DNA of 64,000 nt from Clitoria ternatea (Eukaryota; Streptophyta; Magnoliopsida; Fabales; Fabaceae), in NCBI GenBank assembly GCA_037962975.1, contig CM075669.1, forward strand, positions 89,820,001-89,884,000, written 5' to 3'. The notes under the pieces are model-generated. The model saw only the letters and a program-made list of their open reading frames with translations. It had not been told where the DNA came from and ran no database searches. Positions 47,813 through 58,858 of this stretch are shown here, one piece after another (the first letter of the stretch is position 1; every line of letters starts with the position of its first letter). The position numbers and the translations under genes are program-made.

Positions 47813-50069
47813 AAGGTAGCTACCTTGGCACGATTTATGCCTAAGATGGCTCATAGGTCCCTTCTACTTTACAAGATCCTAAAAAAGTCCAAGAAGTTTG
47901 AATGGGAACAGGAGCAGGAGCAAGCTTTCTAAGAGCTTAAGGAGGTGTTGTCTAGCCCTCCCATTTTGGTGAGACTTGACCCCGGAGAGACGCTTATCCT
48001 TTACCTTGCCATCTTGAAAGAAGCCCTAGGAGTGACGCTGGTCAAGGAAACCCCGTAAGGGCAGAGGCTTGTGTATTTGACCAGTAAGACACTACAAGGA
48101 GCAGAGGGCCGGTACCAGAAGATTGAAAAAGCCGCCCTCACCGTTGTCTGGGCCTCCCGTCACCTTAGACCATACTTTCATGCACACCCCGTAATGGTGA
48201 GAATGGATCTCTCGCTCCGTTCTATTTTGAGCAAGCCAAACCTCACTGGGAGAATGATCAAATAGTCCATCAAACTGTGAGAGTTTGATGTTTCCTATAA
48301 GCCTTAAAGCCCGGGTGTTAGCTAATTTTGTAGTAGAAATGACTGGGGCAGACCTAACTGTACCACAAAACCATTGGACAGTTTATGTGGATGGCTCTTC
48401 CAATAGCAAGGGATGTAGTGTCGGTGTCATGGTGGAGAGTGATGATGGTGTGCCCCTGGAAATATCTTTGCGTTTTAATTTCAAGACGTCCAATAATCAA
48501 GTTGAGTATGAAGCTTGCCTCGCCAGACTCAGAGCAGCGATTGACATCGGAGCTTTTGAAGTAACCTCTCTATAATGATTTGCAGTTAGTGATCTGACAG
48601 ATTCAAGTTGAGTATCAAGTCCGTGAACCCTAGCTCCAATTATATTTAAATTACGTGAATGAATTGAAGGGAAGATTCTCTATGTTGGAGTTTAAACATG
48701 TGCCCGGAGAGGAAAACACTAGGGTGGGCATCCTCTCAAGACTTGCAAGCACCAAGCAGCCTAGGAACACAACATCCGTGGTACAAAGTACTTTGACGAC
48801 GCCTAGCATCCCGATGACCCCGTTGCTGAACGTACATGCCTTTGATGAGAATTCATGGGTAGTCCCTTACATATGATATTTCGTCGACGGGCAGCTACCT
48901 ACTATTGAGTTGGAGAGGAAGAAGTTAAAAAGAGAGTTGCCTTACTTTATGTTGGTGGATGGCATGCTTATACGAAGGGGATTTTCTGTACCTTATCTCT
49001 AGTGTCTAAATGAAAATGAGGTGCTAAGCGTGTTGGAAGAGGTGCATGAGGGGCAGTGTGGATACCATACGGAGGTAGAAGCCTGATGAAGAAGGTTCTT
49101 AGAGCAGGTTACTGGTGGCCCATAATTAAGAAAGACTCCATCAATTTTTTAAAGAAGTGTGATCCATGTCAGAGATTTTCCAACCTTCATCACACACCTA
49201 CCTAGGAGATTTCTACGTCAGTCGTGCCATGGCCTTTTCATCAATGGGGCCTCAATATCCTGGGTCCGTTCCTAACAGCGCCTGGTGGCATCAAGTACCT
49301 CATAGTTGGGGTGGATTACTTTACAAAGTGGATAGAAGCAGAGCCCGTTGTGCACATCACCTCTGCTCAGACACGATGTTTCATCTACGAGAACATTATA
49401 GCACGGTTCGGAGTTCCAACACGGATCATTACTGACAACGGCACCTAATTTACTGACAGGAAGTTCACAGAGTTGCTTGAAGGACTAAGGATAGTCCAAA
49501 TCTTCTCATCTATCAAACATCCACAAATGAATGGCCAGACTAAAGTGGCTAATAGAGAGGTAATGAAAGGGCTTAGAAGCATCTGGGTGAAGCAAAGGGC
49601 GGATGGACAGACCAGCCGTGCCATGTCTTGTGGGCATATCGCACTACACCATATTCCTCAACCAACGAGTCTCCATATTGCCTTACTTACGGTGTTGAGG
49701 CGATGATACCGGTGGAACTCTAGAGTACATCAAGAAGGGTTGAGTATTTTTTTGAGGAGAATAATAATGCCAATCTGGCATCTGAATTGGATGTTCTTCA
49801 AAAACTCAGAGAAGAAGCCTTTATCAAGGATCAGGCTATCGATACAACAAGCGCGCTCAGCACAGAGCATTAAACGTAGGAGATATCATTTTGAGGAAGG
49901 AAAGTGTGGGTAATAAGTTTGCTCATCTAGAAAATTAGCACCGACATAGGAAGGCCCTTATAGAGTATCTGAGGTGACTGGCAAAGGGTTGTATCGATTG
50001 GAGAACCTCGATGGCACATCTATCCACAATAAATGGAACACGTAGAATTTACGCATTTATTACAGCTAG
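47810..50069 (+). pseudogene. Right Tat pol: RNase H, second RNase H, integrase
   Basis: Plus strand. GKVATLARFMPKMAHRSL and YKILKKSKKFEWEQEQEQAF begin the fragment. LTSKTLQGAEGRYQKIEKAA (RNase H) and a second RNase H (YVDGSSNSKGCSVGVMV, NNQVEYEACL) follow. The last acidic site reads TRVGILSRLAS, where the left copy has TRADILSRLAS, so that Asp is lost. The integrase core has GLNILGPFLTAPGG (first Asp now Asn), IITDNGT (second Asp present) and NGQTKVANREVMKG (Glu now Lys). There are stops at 47931, 48056, 48262, 48574, 48874 and 49446 and frame changes. Clearly dead. The end mirrors the left copy, with the frame lost after about 49706. Confidence 0.82.
47813..47826. other. 14-bp perfect palindrome at the Tat head-to-head junction
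   Basis: AAGGTAGCTACCTT lies exactly where the two oppositely oriented pol fragments meet. In the right copy it is natural coding sequence (GKVATLAR). On the left, homology to pol resumes within a few bases on the other side. Confidence 0.85.
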
Positions 50070-51097
50070 TTGGTAAGACGGCGTGTACTCTTTTTCCTAA
50101 CTTGAGTTTTTCCCATTGGGTTTTCTCAAGAAGGTTTTAACGAGGCATGACCCCAGCTATGCATCATTTGTAACTCATATTCAGTCTAATGAGAAATGTA
50201 TTCATGATCACTGAACTCTCACTTTTCTTATATGTCTGTGATCTATAGCTTTATGGGTGATGCGTACAAGATCCCTCAAGATGGATGATCTCAACTACCC
50301 ATTCCATAATTGACGATGTAACTCCTTAAGTGGTCAAAAGAGTTGTAGGGCTGGTCTTTTTCCAAGGCCACAAACCAAACCCCTATGAAGATATGGGTTG
50401 TAGGGCTAGTCTTTTACAAGGCCACAAACCGAACCCCAGTGAATAAATAACCTTCAGGACAGATGATCTCAATTACTTGTTCTATAATTGACGATCTAAC
50501 TCCTTGAACGGTTATACGGATTGTAGGACTGGACCTTAGTCAAGGTCATACCGAATTCCATGAAGTGGCGTCTTAATTGCTTATTCTATGATTGAGTGTA
50601 GAAATTCACCCTCAGGACGGATGATCTCAATTACTTATCCTGTGATTGACGATGTAACTCCTTGAGCAGTTCGACGGGCTGTAGGATCGACCTTTCCCAA
50701 GGCCATACCAAACCCCAGTGAAGATTTATTATCTGGGCGTATGGTCTTAATTTTTCCTCCTTGGAATTAATGACATAACCCCACGAGGAATACATAGATT
50801 CTTTATAGCAGTTTGTGCAAGCAAGGGAACATTATTTATTCAAATGAAATATTTCCTTCCGTACAGTTAACCTATGGGTCTTATCCTAAGCCTCAAATCG
50901 AAGAATGGCTGGCAGATTTTACAAGTTAGAGATAAAGAGTCCATTTATAGCTATGAAGGGGACAATGTCGAAAGGAAATAAAATTTTATTGATTAAAGAA
51001 AAAAAAGTACAAGCATTTAATCAAATTTGTAGCTAATCCTGGAACACAGTAAGGCAATTTAAAAAGAAATTAAAGATAGCTAAGAGGGCAGAGCTTC
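50070..51097. other. Right Tat spacer with degenerate long repeats
   Basis: Non-coding. From about 50283 there are three imperfect units of roughly 157-180 bp, each opening GGATGATCTCAA(T/C)TAC and GACGAT(G/C)TAACTCCTT (about 50283, 50462 and 50619), with TTGTAGG...AAGGCCA...CCAAACCCC inside. This is the same location as the 71-bp array in the left copy but with unrelated sequence and period. Confidence 0.75.
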
Positions 51098-53801
51098 CTA
51101 ATGAGTCTCTTCATGTTTTTGGCTGTCTTCAGTAGCCTTGCTCCCACCCTCAGTTTTCTTTTCAGGGTCCCCCTTGCCTCTGGCCTCGTCAACCGTTACC
51201 CTTTCTTCCTCAGTGGCATTTTCAGGCTCAGGAGTTAGTGGGTTAGGCCCCATACTTTGGCCCTCAAGGAGTGGAGGCAGCGCATACAAAGTCTCAGTAG
51301 GTTCCTCATACTGGCCATCTTTCACTGCAACTAGTTTCTCCTCATGAAACTCATAGAACAGATCAAGTCTGTACAGGTTCAACTTCATAGTGGGGTTGCG
51401 GTAGAAAATTTGACGGACAGCGAGACCAAAGGATTCATGCGCCACGCGGGTGCAGATTTGCACAGCCTTGGATTCCTTAGCCTTCATAGAGGCAAGGTTC
51501 TTTTGCAGCTTCACATTTTCTATTTCCAGCGACCCAGTTGTGGCACTCCCCTGCTTGAGCTCTTCAATTTGAGCAAGCAGCTCTCTCTCCCTATTGGCCC
51601 ATTCCTCATTTACTTTTGCTCGCCCGGCCTAGACAGCTGTAAGATCTTCACTCAGCTTAGTTGATTTCTCCTTCTCGAGCTTGAGTTCTTTCTTCAGCTG
51701 GGTGACCTCTTTATTTTCCTCTCTGAGCTCAGAGACAAGCCGCTCCATGGACTTCATCAAAATATTCAGGTCACTAATTTTGGTGGCTTGCTCCTTGACC
51801 TTATCCTCTGCCTTATTCAGTTCATTTTCTGCAGCCCTCAAAGCTATTCTCTCTTTAGCAACCTAAGCCTCCTACTTCTCAACTTCAGCATTGAGCTTCT
51901 CAATTTCTTCAGCGTTGTCTGTTGTAGCGCTTAGAGACTCCAGAAAGCCCGATAGTTCAGACAGCTGCCACCTGCCAGCCCGGCAGGGATCTCTGATTCT
52001 TGATGGTTCAAGCATAGGCTTGAGGCGGTAATCCAACTTAGGAAGGGTAGCAGGCATAGAACCCTCATACCAGAGGTATAGAGTCAGAAAGGATGAGTTG
52101 GAGGAGTGTGAGCAGTAGCAGGTTGTGAATTTGATCTTGTAGTGGGCTCGGAGTCGGCAGAGGCATCAGTTTAGGTGATCACTGCATGGCGCTTCGAAAC
52201 GCCCTACATGTTGGTCTCTTCTAAAGTCCTTTGTTTCTTTTTAGTTGGTTCAGCAGCAGGAGTTTTCTTGGCATTAGCAGCCTTCACTAGTTTCCTTTTG
52301 CCTTTGTCTTTCTTCTTCTCCACGGGTTGCTCCTGTTGGTCTGTTGGCTGAGTTTCTTCTTCCTTGAGGGCATCCATCAGTGGGACGCCCTCACCCGTGT
52401 CCAGGGTAAGAGTGATGGTTTGAGGAACAGATTTGAATAAGTTCTTCTTAGCCTGAATGTTGTTCTCATCGGAGGAGCAGTCGTCCTCTACTAGCATAGA
52501 CTTCAAATCATTCATGGCTTTGCAAGATGCTTCTATTCTTCTACATAAAGAAAGGAAAGGAGTATCAGTATTGAAATAACAGGTATCGGATACTAGCAAA
52601 AATGAGAAAATTTTGTAAGAGCAGATTATTACTTAAATATTCATCCCTTTGGAAATTGAACCCTTAGAGACGTTTGCAGGAGAACTCCCGACCTTCGCCA
52701 GTATAAGCCTTTAAGGCACCCAACACCTCGACGGAGTACAGAGAGAGTTCACTCTCTTCTGTGTAGTAAGCCCTGCTGGCGAGCAAGAAGTGCTTGTGTG
52801 TCCAGCTGGTGGGAACTTAAGGATCCCTTCTTTGTTTCACCAAAACACCGGTTTGTTGGGCGGTATTTTGATCCTCGTATAAAAAGGTTTGAATGACTTC
52901 CAGTCGATCTTCACAGAATCGGTGAAGGATTTGAAGTTTATTATTTTTGAATCATAACGGAGTGTGATGAACCCAAGACCGCCCTTTTTGTTTGCACGGT
53001 GGATCACCTGGCAGTAATAAAATAACATCGCCACGGTGGGTTTGAAGTTAAAGTGATTCTCCAGTACCTCCAGAGCACGGATGAGACTCCATCCATTGGG
53101 GTGTATTTGGGAAGGAGCACACTCTAGAAATCTGAGCATGCCCATTTTGAAGTCAGTGAGGGGGAAGCGAACTCTGAGGTGCTGGAATACAAAATCGTGC
53201 ATGTAAACGGACCTATCGTCTGGAACGCGGTGGCAGATCCGTTCTTCAAGATGAGGTGCATGACCATGAACCTCTCCTTAAGCCTTTCCTCTACATATAC
53301 CCTGAATCGTGGGTACATCCATCCTCCATCCACCCTAGCATGAATGGAGGCTATTTCTTTGAATTCATCCTCGACCCAGCAGTACGGATGTGTCTCGTTT
53401 AGCTTCTCCCAGTTTAAGCGGTGCGCTACAACATTCACACACCCTTCTATGGTCCTAAGAATTAGAACTTTTCCATGCCCTTCGATGGTTATTTTGTCTA
53501 AAGCGTGGTGAAAGGCATCAGTACTGTGATAAAAAGCGACATCGTTAGAAAGGAACCAATCCGAACTCGACTTGCTGGTAGAAGGGCTGTTAGCCTCTGA
53601 ACTAGAGGAGGGTATAGGGTGGGGCCTAACCACTAGCCGCCTTGAGGAAGAACTTTCCTCTTTTCCTGAATGACAAGACCTAGCACTGAAAGGACCCACA
53701 GAAATCCTTCTGTCGTGGTAGTCAGTTGGTCTCTGAGGATTACGCCCCCCTGTGTGAGGGACCAGTATGACTCTGCCTAGAACGTATGATTGAGGTTTCA
53801 A
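51098..53801 (-). pseudogene. Antisense additional ORF of right Tat element
   Basis: Homologue of 41472-44133, again opposite to pol. The ATG at 53801 opens 225 codons with LSNDVAFYHSTDAFHHALDK and CVNVVAHRLNWEKLNETHPY. After one frame change, 53202-52837 reads RVRFPLTDFKMGMLRFLECA, PNGWSLIRALEVLENHFNFK and PTVAMLFYYCQVIHRANKKG. A candidate 92-bp intron (52632-52541) precedes a Lys-rich segment (52599-52204). The coiled-coil tail is split over 52057-51872, 51841-51629 and 51514-51098 by stops. FGLAVRQIFYRNPTMKLNL near the end matches FGLAVHQVLHRNPKVKLNL of the left copy. Function unknown. Confidence 0.72.
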
Positions 53802-54451
53802 AGAGAATAAAGAAGAAACTAAGAGAAAGGAAGAGTGTGGTTACCTAAGAGTTAGGAGGATTGGAAGAGAAAAGAACTTCGCAAGAATAGCAGCAACAAT
53901 CTTCTCAGATAATTTAGGCAGAGTTTTCCTAAGGTTGAAGCAAGTGAGTTACAAAAAATGCTAACTCCCCTGTTTATAGTGTCGAAGAGGCACAACTACT
54001 TGCCAGAAGATGTGTTGTTTGTCAGGAAATGCAACCTTTCCAGGATCAAATGACATCGTCGTTTCAAACCCCAAAGCGCAAAACGTATGACTCTTGGAAG
54101 GCAAGTGAAATCAAATGGGCCCAAAATTCAAAATTTCAGGCCCATTAACATGCTCGCGACGGTTGATAAACCACGTGACAAAAAAATCATCATTACTCAC
54201 CTGTTAATAGCCTTTAATGCCCATCATTGGAGGCATGTAAATACATGGACGTTGCTAAAGTTTGAAAACAAGGAGTTACAAATCCCAAAGACTCTTGGGA
54301 TTCTCTCGCAAGGTAGATCATTGTTCAAATCCGATCTCCACACCGCCAGACGCAGGAAATGACTGTCTCGGTCTGGTATTAGCACCATTAGAGAGTAGAT
54401 TTAGCTTATATTAGTAACTCTACCAGTCCCTCACATAAGCTTGGGGGCAGA
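53802..54451. other. Antisense promoter region and polypurine tract, right Tat
   Basis: Upstream of the antisense ORF on the minus strand. It carries TATAAA (53978-53973), then, before the LTR, the plus-strand tract AGCTTGGGGGCAGA. Two transcription directions share this space: the antisense gene leaves leftward and genomic RNA passes rightward. No other gene is visible. Confidence 0.6.
53973..53978 (-). promoter_or_regulatory. TATA box of the right antisense ORF
   Basis: The minus strand reads CTATAAACAGGGGAG, about 170 bp from the ATG at 53801. The left copy has CTATAAAAGGGACAC at the matching position. Confidence 0.55.
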
Positions 54452-55009
54452 TGATCTGGTCTCGATACCGGTACCTGGGACAGATAGGTATTTGCATCCG
54501 TTCTCACTCTGCTACCAGTCTCATAGGTATACCTTCAGACTGTAAACCCGTATGAGGCGTTCTCCACAACGGAATGTCCAGGTCCTTACTTTTCACATCG
54601 AAAAGTGTCCATGTTACCCAACAGAAGGTACAAGGTACAGCCGTAAGGAGGATACACGAGAAACACGGCTCCCTCCACGTCGTGTGTCAAAATCGTACAC
54701 TGAGCAGTGTATTATTTATCTCCTGGCCCCACCTGTGCCTAACGATTCATTCTCTATGCTCACCTATAAATAGTCGATTCTCACACTCATAAAAGGTTAG
54801 GTGGTTCTTACTTTAAAAACACTGTTCCATTGCTTAAGTTCTCTTAGCCTAAATTCTCATTCTGGTTACTGACTTGATCGTTAGAGAATCTTCACAAGTG
54901 ACACCACCTTTCACCCCTCGTCAACATGAAAGCTTGGTGTGTCGGATCTCCAGGACAACAAGATTGGATTCTCCCACTAAGAGTTTGGATCATAATACTA
55001 GATACTCAC
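54452..55009 (+). repeat. Right Tat 3' LTR, interrupted
   Basis: Begins TGATCTGGTCTCGATACCGG after the polypurine tract. It holds a TATA box, TATAAATAG (54765-54773), and stops at GATACTCAC, where the Tekay element starts. The left copy continues GATACTCATTGATCCGG at that point, so the LTR was cut by insertion. The remainder should lie beyond the right window edge. Probable Tekay target duplication CTCAC at 55005-55009. Confidence 0.7.
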
Positions 55010-57616
55010 TATAACACCCTATGTTAATAAATAATAAATAATAAAATAGAGAAAATTTTTCACAATTAAAACCAGAATAATCGGGCACAAAAGAAATAAG
55101 AGAAGAGAAGGCAAGAGGAATAAAACCGACTCAAGGAGGTGGACAACAGAAGAAGAAAAACACTTAGGCGGATCAATAGCAACGTCCACTCGCTCAAGCG
55201 AAAGCTACACTCGGCACTCACTCACTCCACTCGGCATTCCCGCACCCGGACTTTAGCGTTGGTTCACTCGGAAGGGTCCACTCTCTATTCACTCGGATTG
55301 GCCCTTATACATACCAGCCCCATTCAGAAATCATAGCACATTCCACGACTTCATTCAATCGGGACACATATACAAACAACTCAGAAATGATTCCCATCGC
55401 CACTCACTCAGAATCTATGAAGACTTCTCACTCGGAATAACTTTCACTTCCTTTTTGCCACTCGGATATTTCGCTCATTCTTTTCACTCGGTAACCATAA
55501 TCTTTCCTACTCTAGTCATCCTTACTAAGTCAAGACTCACTCAGATTCCCTTGCTACTAATAATTTCCTACCATGGGGTCCACTTAGAGCCTTAGGTGTC
55601 GCCTTTCTGTCGGGAAACCTTCACTCGGCGGATTCTCACTCGGAAATTGTGAATTATTCCACACTCAGAAAATCCTAACAGTTATCACTCGGAAAATATC
55701 TAGATCAATCCTCACTCGGTGTTCCACGCTATCTTATTCACTCATTCTCACTCGGTATCACACTGTCTTATTCACTCGGGATTACCTAGACTTCTCTTCA
55801 CTCGGAGGGAATCACTAACTCTCTTCCCACATCAACACTCGGCTCCATTTCGACTTATAGTTATACTAACCTCTCACACACAACAAGTACGCGTACATAG
55901 ATTACTCGGATCTTCATGCACAGTATAGGATTTCACGCAACATAGTAGATATAAATAATTACAAGCACCAAAATCATGTCTTCTACCCCAGAGGGTTCAA
56001 GTTCTAATAAAAGGGACTAAGGCTAAAACATGAGCCGGCCAAGGCTTAACAAAACACATAAGCAGTATATACATAACATCTATTTTCCCATAACGCACAA
56101 GCATTTCACTCAGCATTCAGCTCCTCCTCCATTCGTCATCCCAAGAGATATTCATTGAAAAATTTTGCCACAGTAGGGGTGAGCTTATGCATTTAAAATG
56201 ACAGTTAATGACTCGGCATCAGCATCAATACTTGCCCTCACGTTCACTCGGGTTGCATACAATTTTAGATTTCAACCATGCAGAATATAATGCTTTTAAA
56301 GACATGCAATTACATACATATTACAAAGATTCATTTCCCGTCATACGAAATATGCATCAACTCACTCAGAATTCACTCGTATCACTCCGAGCCATCCCAC
56401 TCATCCTATCCTAACCAACATTTCATCTACATGCATGCCTGCGGATCCGACTAAGCAATGATCTTTAGTTACAGGTTCCCTTACTGGCCTCTCATCCTTT
56501 AGCCCTTCCCGCGTGGTACCGGCCTCCCATTGACGTCTCGAGACTTAACTCTAGCTCCTACGGCTACCACGGGCTCTCACAGGATCTAGCCAAGGGTCTG
56601 CACCTAGAGATCATTTTGTTGGGACTCCTGACCTTCCATGGGTCATCCCATTTCCTGTACATACAGCCTATACGCGTTAACCACAAGTACCCTCAACTAT
56701 CCAACTCACTCCTAGTAACCATTAGCGTCACTCCCGAGCCCACATATTTTCCATATTCAATCATTCATCGTACCATCATACACAGCACCCGCACAGTTAA
56801 TGCATGCAATATCTCAAAGAACCAGCCAATAATCAAGCACACATATTCTTTCGGTATTAACAACAATGAGAACATGCATCACAGGCGTTTATATAACCAA
56901 CTATCAGACTTTAACACAACGACCCTGAATACATGTGTGCAAGTGTATAACCATAATCAGGACTCTGCAATCACACACATGGCAGTCAAGGATTCACAAT
57001 GATGCATTGCACACAATTATCACAAACACATTCATATGCATGCACGGTAATACGTTCATTCGGTGCCATCCATCGACCATGCATTTGACATGCAAGCGCC
57101 CCCTACCTTCTGAAGGGACTCGAGAAGCTCTTCCGCTCCCCGACGTTTGGTCTGACACCCTTTCTGCCTCGTCCAGTCCCCTTCGCACAGTCATACTCTG
57201 TAATCGACTTGGGGATGGGGAGTTGTTCTTCCTCTGCTTCAATGATCATCCTTCACCAGTCGGAGGGGACTCTGACCCTTCTGCAGTACCGTCGCCGTGG
57301 GTCTCCAGAAATGAAGAACAAGGACAGGGGAGAAGAAAAGAGGACGAAGAACGAAGAATGAAGAAAGAAGAAAAGAGAGGATGAAGCAGTGAGGAAAGAT
57401 GAATATCCACGGTGATACAGGATATATGTACATGCATGCGAAGAGAAGGAGAGTGGGGTGGGAAAACGTGAATCGCGGTCCCACTCACGCGACTCGCCAA
57501 TCATAAGCAGCCACCTTTTACCAACTAAGCATAATTAATTTGTCATTATTTCTTAAGTTAAGTTGATTATAATTAACAATTAATTTCCTACTTGAAATCA
57601 AAATTGGGATGTTACA
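55010..57616 (-). repeat. Tekay 3' LTR (2607 bp)
   Basis: Matches 62383 onward. The minus strand starts TGTAACATCCC and ends GGGTGTTATA in both copies, a non-canonical TA end. The half nearest 55010 is packed with CACTCGG motifs. The other half includes Glu/Lys-coding purine runs (57300-57380) but no supported gene; ORFs there are antisense shadows of low-complexity DNA. Confidence 0.9.
55190..55930. repeat. CACTCGG heptamer cluster in Tekay LTR
   Basis: More than fifteen CACTCGG or CACTCAG copies, typically every 20-50 bp (for example in 55205-55280, 55430-55500, 55620-55830). The second LTR repeats the pattern at about 62563-63300. A minus-strand TATA-like GTATAAGG lies at about 55315-55308, so most of the cluster is upstream of it. 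Confidence 0.85.
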
Positions 57617-57634
57617 GTTCTCCCCCTCTCAAAA
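57617..57634 (-). other. Tekay polypurine tract
   Basis: The minus strand reads TTTTGAGAGGGGGAGAAC directly next to the LTR. This is the plus-strand primer typical of Tekay/Del elements. Confidence 0.88.
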
Positions 57635-57689
57635 TAATTTCGTCCTCGAAATTCAGTCGGTAACTCACCTTGGTTAAACAACTCGGGGT

Positions 57690-58858
57690 ACTGCTGCCTC
57701 ATGGCATCCTCACGTTCCTAGGTATAAGAGGTATACCCGTTTTGTTGCCATTCTACTTCAACTAGTTGTACATCCTTGCTCCTTAAACGCTTTACCAATC
57801 AGTCCACGATTCTAGTCGGTACAGTCACAGTGGTCAGGTCTTCCTTGATTTCCACTTCATCATCAGGCATTGTGTGAGTAGAATCGGGTAGGTACTTCTT
57901 TAGTTGGGACACATGAAACACGTTATGCAATCGGGATAAGTGAGTCGGTAATGCTATTCGATATGCCATGGAGCCGACTCGTTCCAACACCTCATAAGGC
58001 CCAATGTATCGGGGGCTCAACTTCCCACCTTTCAAGGCTCGCCTGACTCCTTTACTCGGTGAAGTCTTCAGAAACACCCTATCTCCGACTGAAAACTCTA
58101 ATGGTTTGGTTCGTTTATCATGGTAGCTCTTCTGTCTATCCTGAGATGCCTTCATCCTTTCCCTTATCACTCGGATCTGTTCTGAGGTTTGCTTCACAAT
58201 TTCTGGCCCCAATAGTAGACTCTCACCCGTTTTCGACCAGCAGAGTGAGGTTCGGCATCTTCGACCATATAGTGCTTCGTAGGGTGCCATACCGATACTG
58301 TTGTGGTAGCTATTATTGTATGTAAACTCGATCAGGGGAAGGTACTGCTCCCAATCTCCACCGTGCTCCAGCACACACGCCCTTAGCAAGTCCTCCAAGC
58401 TTTGGATCGTTCGCTCGGATTGTCCATCCGATTGGGGGTAGTAGGCAGAACTTAGCCAAAGTTTCGTACCCATTTCCTGGTGCAGGCTGGTCCAAAACCG
58501 AGACGTGAACCTAGGATCCCTATCCGATACGATAGAAGTTGGTATACCATGCAGTTGGACAATTTTGTGAATGTAAATCCGAGCTAACTTATGCAACGGG
58601 TACTTTATGTTCACAGGTAGGAAGTGTGCACTCTACGTCAGTCGGTCAACAATGACCCAAATCGCATCATGGCCCGCTCATTTTTTTGGCAATCCCATGA
58701 CAAAGTCTATGGCAATTGAGTCCCATTTCCACACGGGAATCTCCAGGGGTTGCAATGTACCATACGACTTCTGGTGCTCGACTTTTAATTTTTGATAGGT
58801 GATACACCGAGCCACATATTCTGCCACATTCCTCTTTAATCCGGGCCACCAGAATCAT
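57690..58858 (-). pseudogene. Tekay integrase with chromodomain-like tail
   Basis: Reading leftward: PVWKWDSIAIDFVMGLP with the first acidic residue, SIVSDRDPRFTSRFW with the second, and YPQSDGQSERTIQSLEDLLR with the Glu, so the catalytic triad is intact. ORF 58614-57799 continues with YGRRCRTSLCW, RTKPLEFSVGDRVFLK and RLHNVFHVSQLKKYLPD. After a stop at 57798 comes VKRLRSKDVQLVEVEWQQ then EREDAMRQQYPELF, the chromodomain-like end that in chromoviruses directs insertion to particular chromatin. Stops near 58678, 58630, 57798 and 57720 break the frame. Confidence 0.87.

Larger units (their letters stand above)
47810..55009 (+). mobile_element. Tat-type Ty3/gypsy element, 5'-truncated (right copy)
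   Basis: Same architecture as the left copy in the opposite orientation: pol fragment, repeat-bearing spacer, antisense ORF, polypurine tract AGCTTGGGGGCAGA (54438-54451), and an LTR that is interrupted by the Tekay element at 55010. The protein segments look roughly 75-80% identical to the left copy by eye. Gag, protease and the RT core are missing. Confidence 0.75.

Noticed and set aside
39720..55009. A recent perfect palindrome formed by one event
   Set aside because: The arms differ clearly in coding sequence and carry unrelated tandem arrays, so they are not fresh copies of each other.
56616..57504. Overlapping ORFs near the end of the Tekay 3' LTR
   Set aside because: They lie within the LTR, overlap in several frames over purine-rich low-complexity DNA, and have no domain signature.
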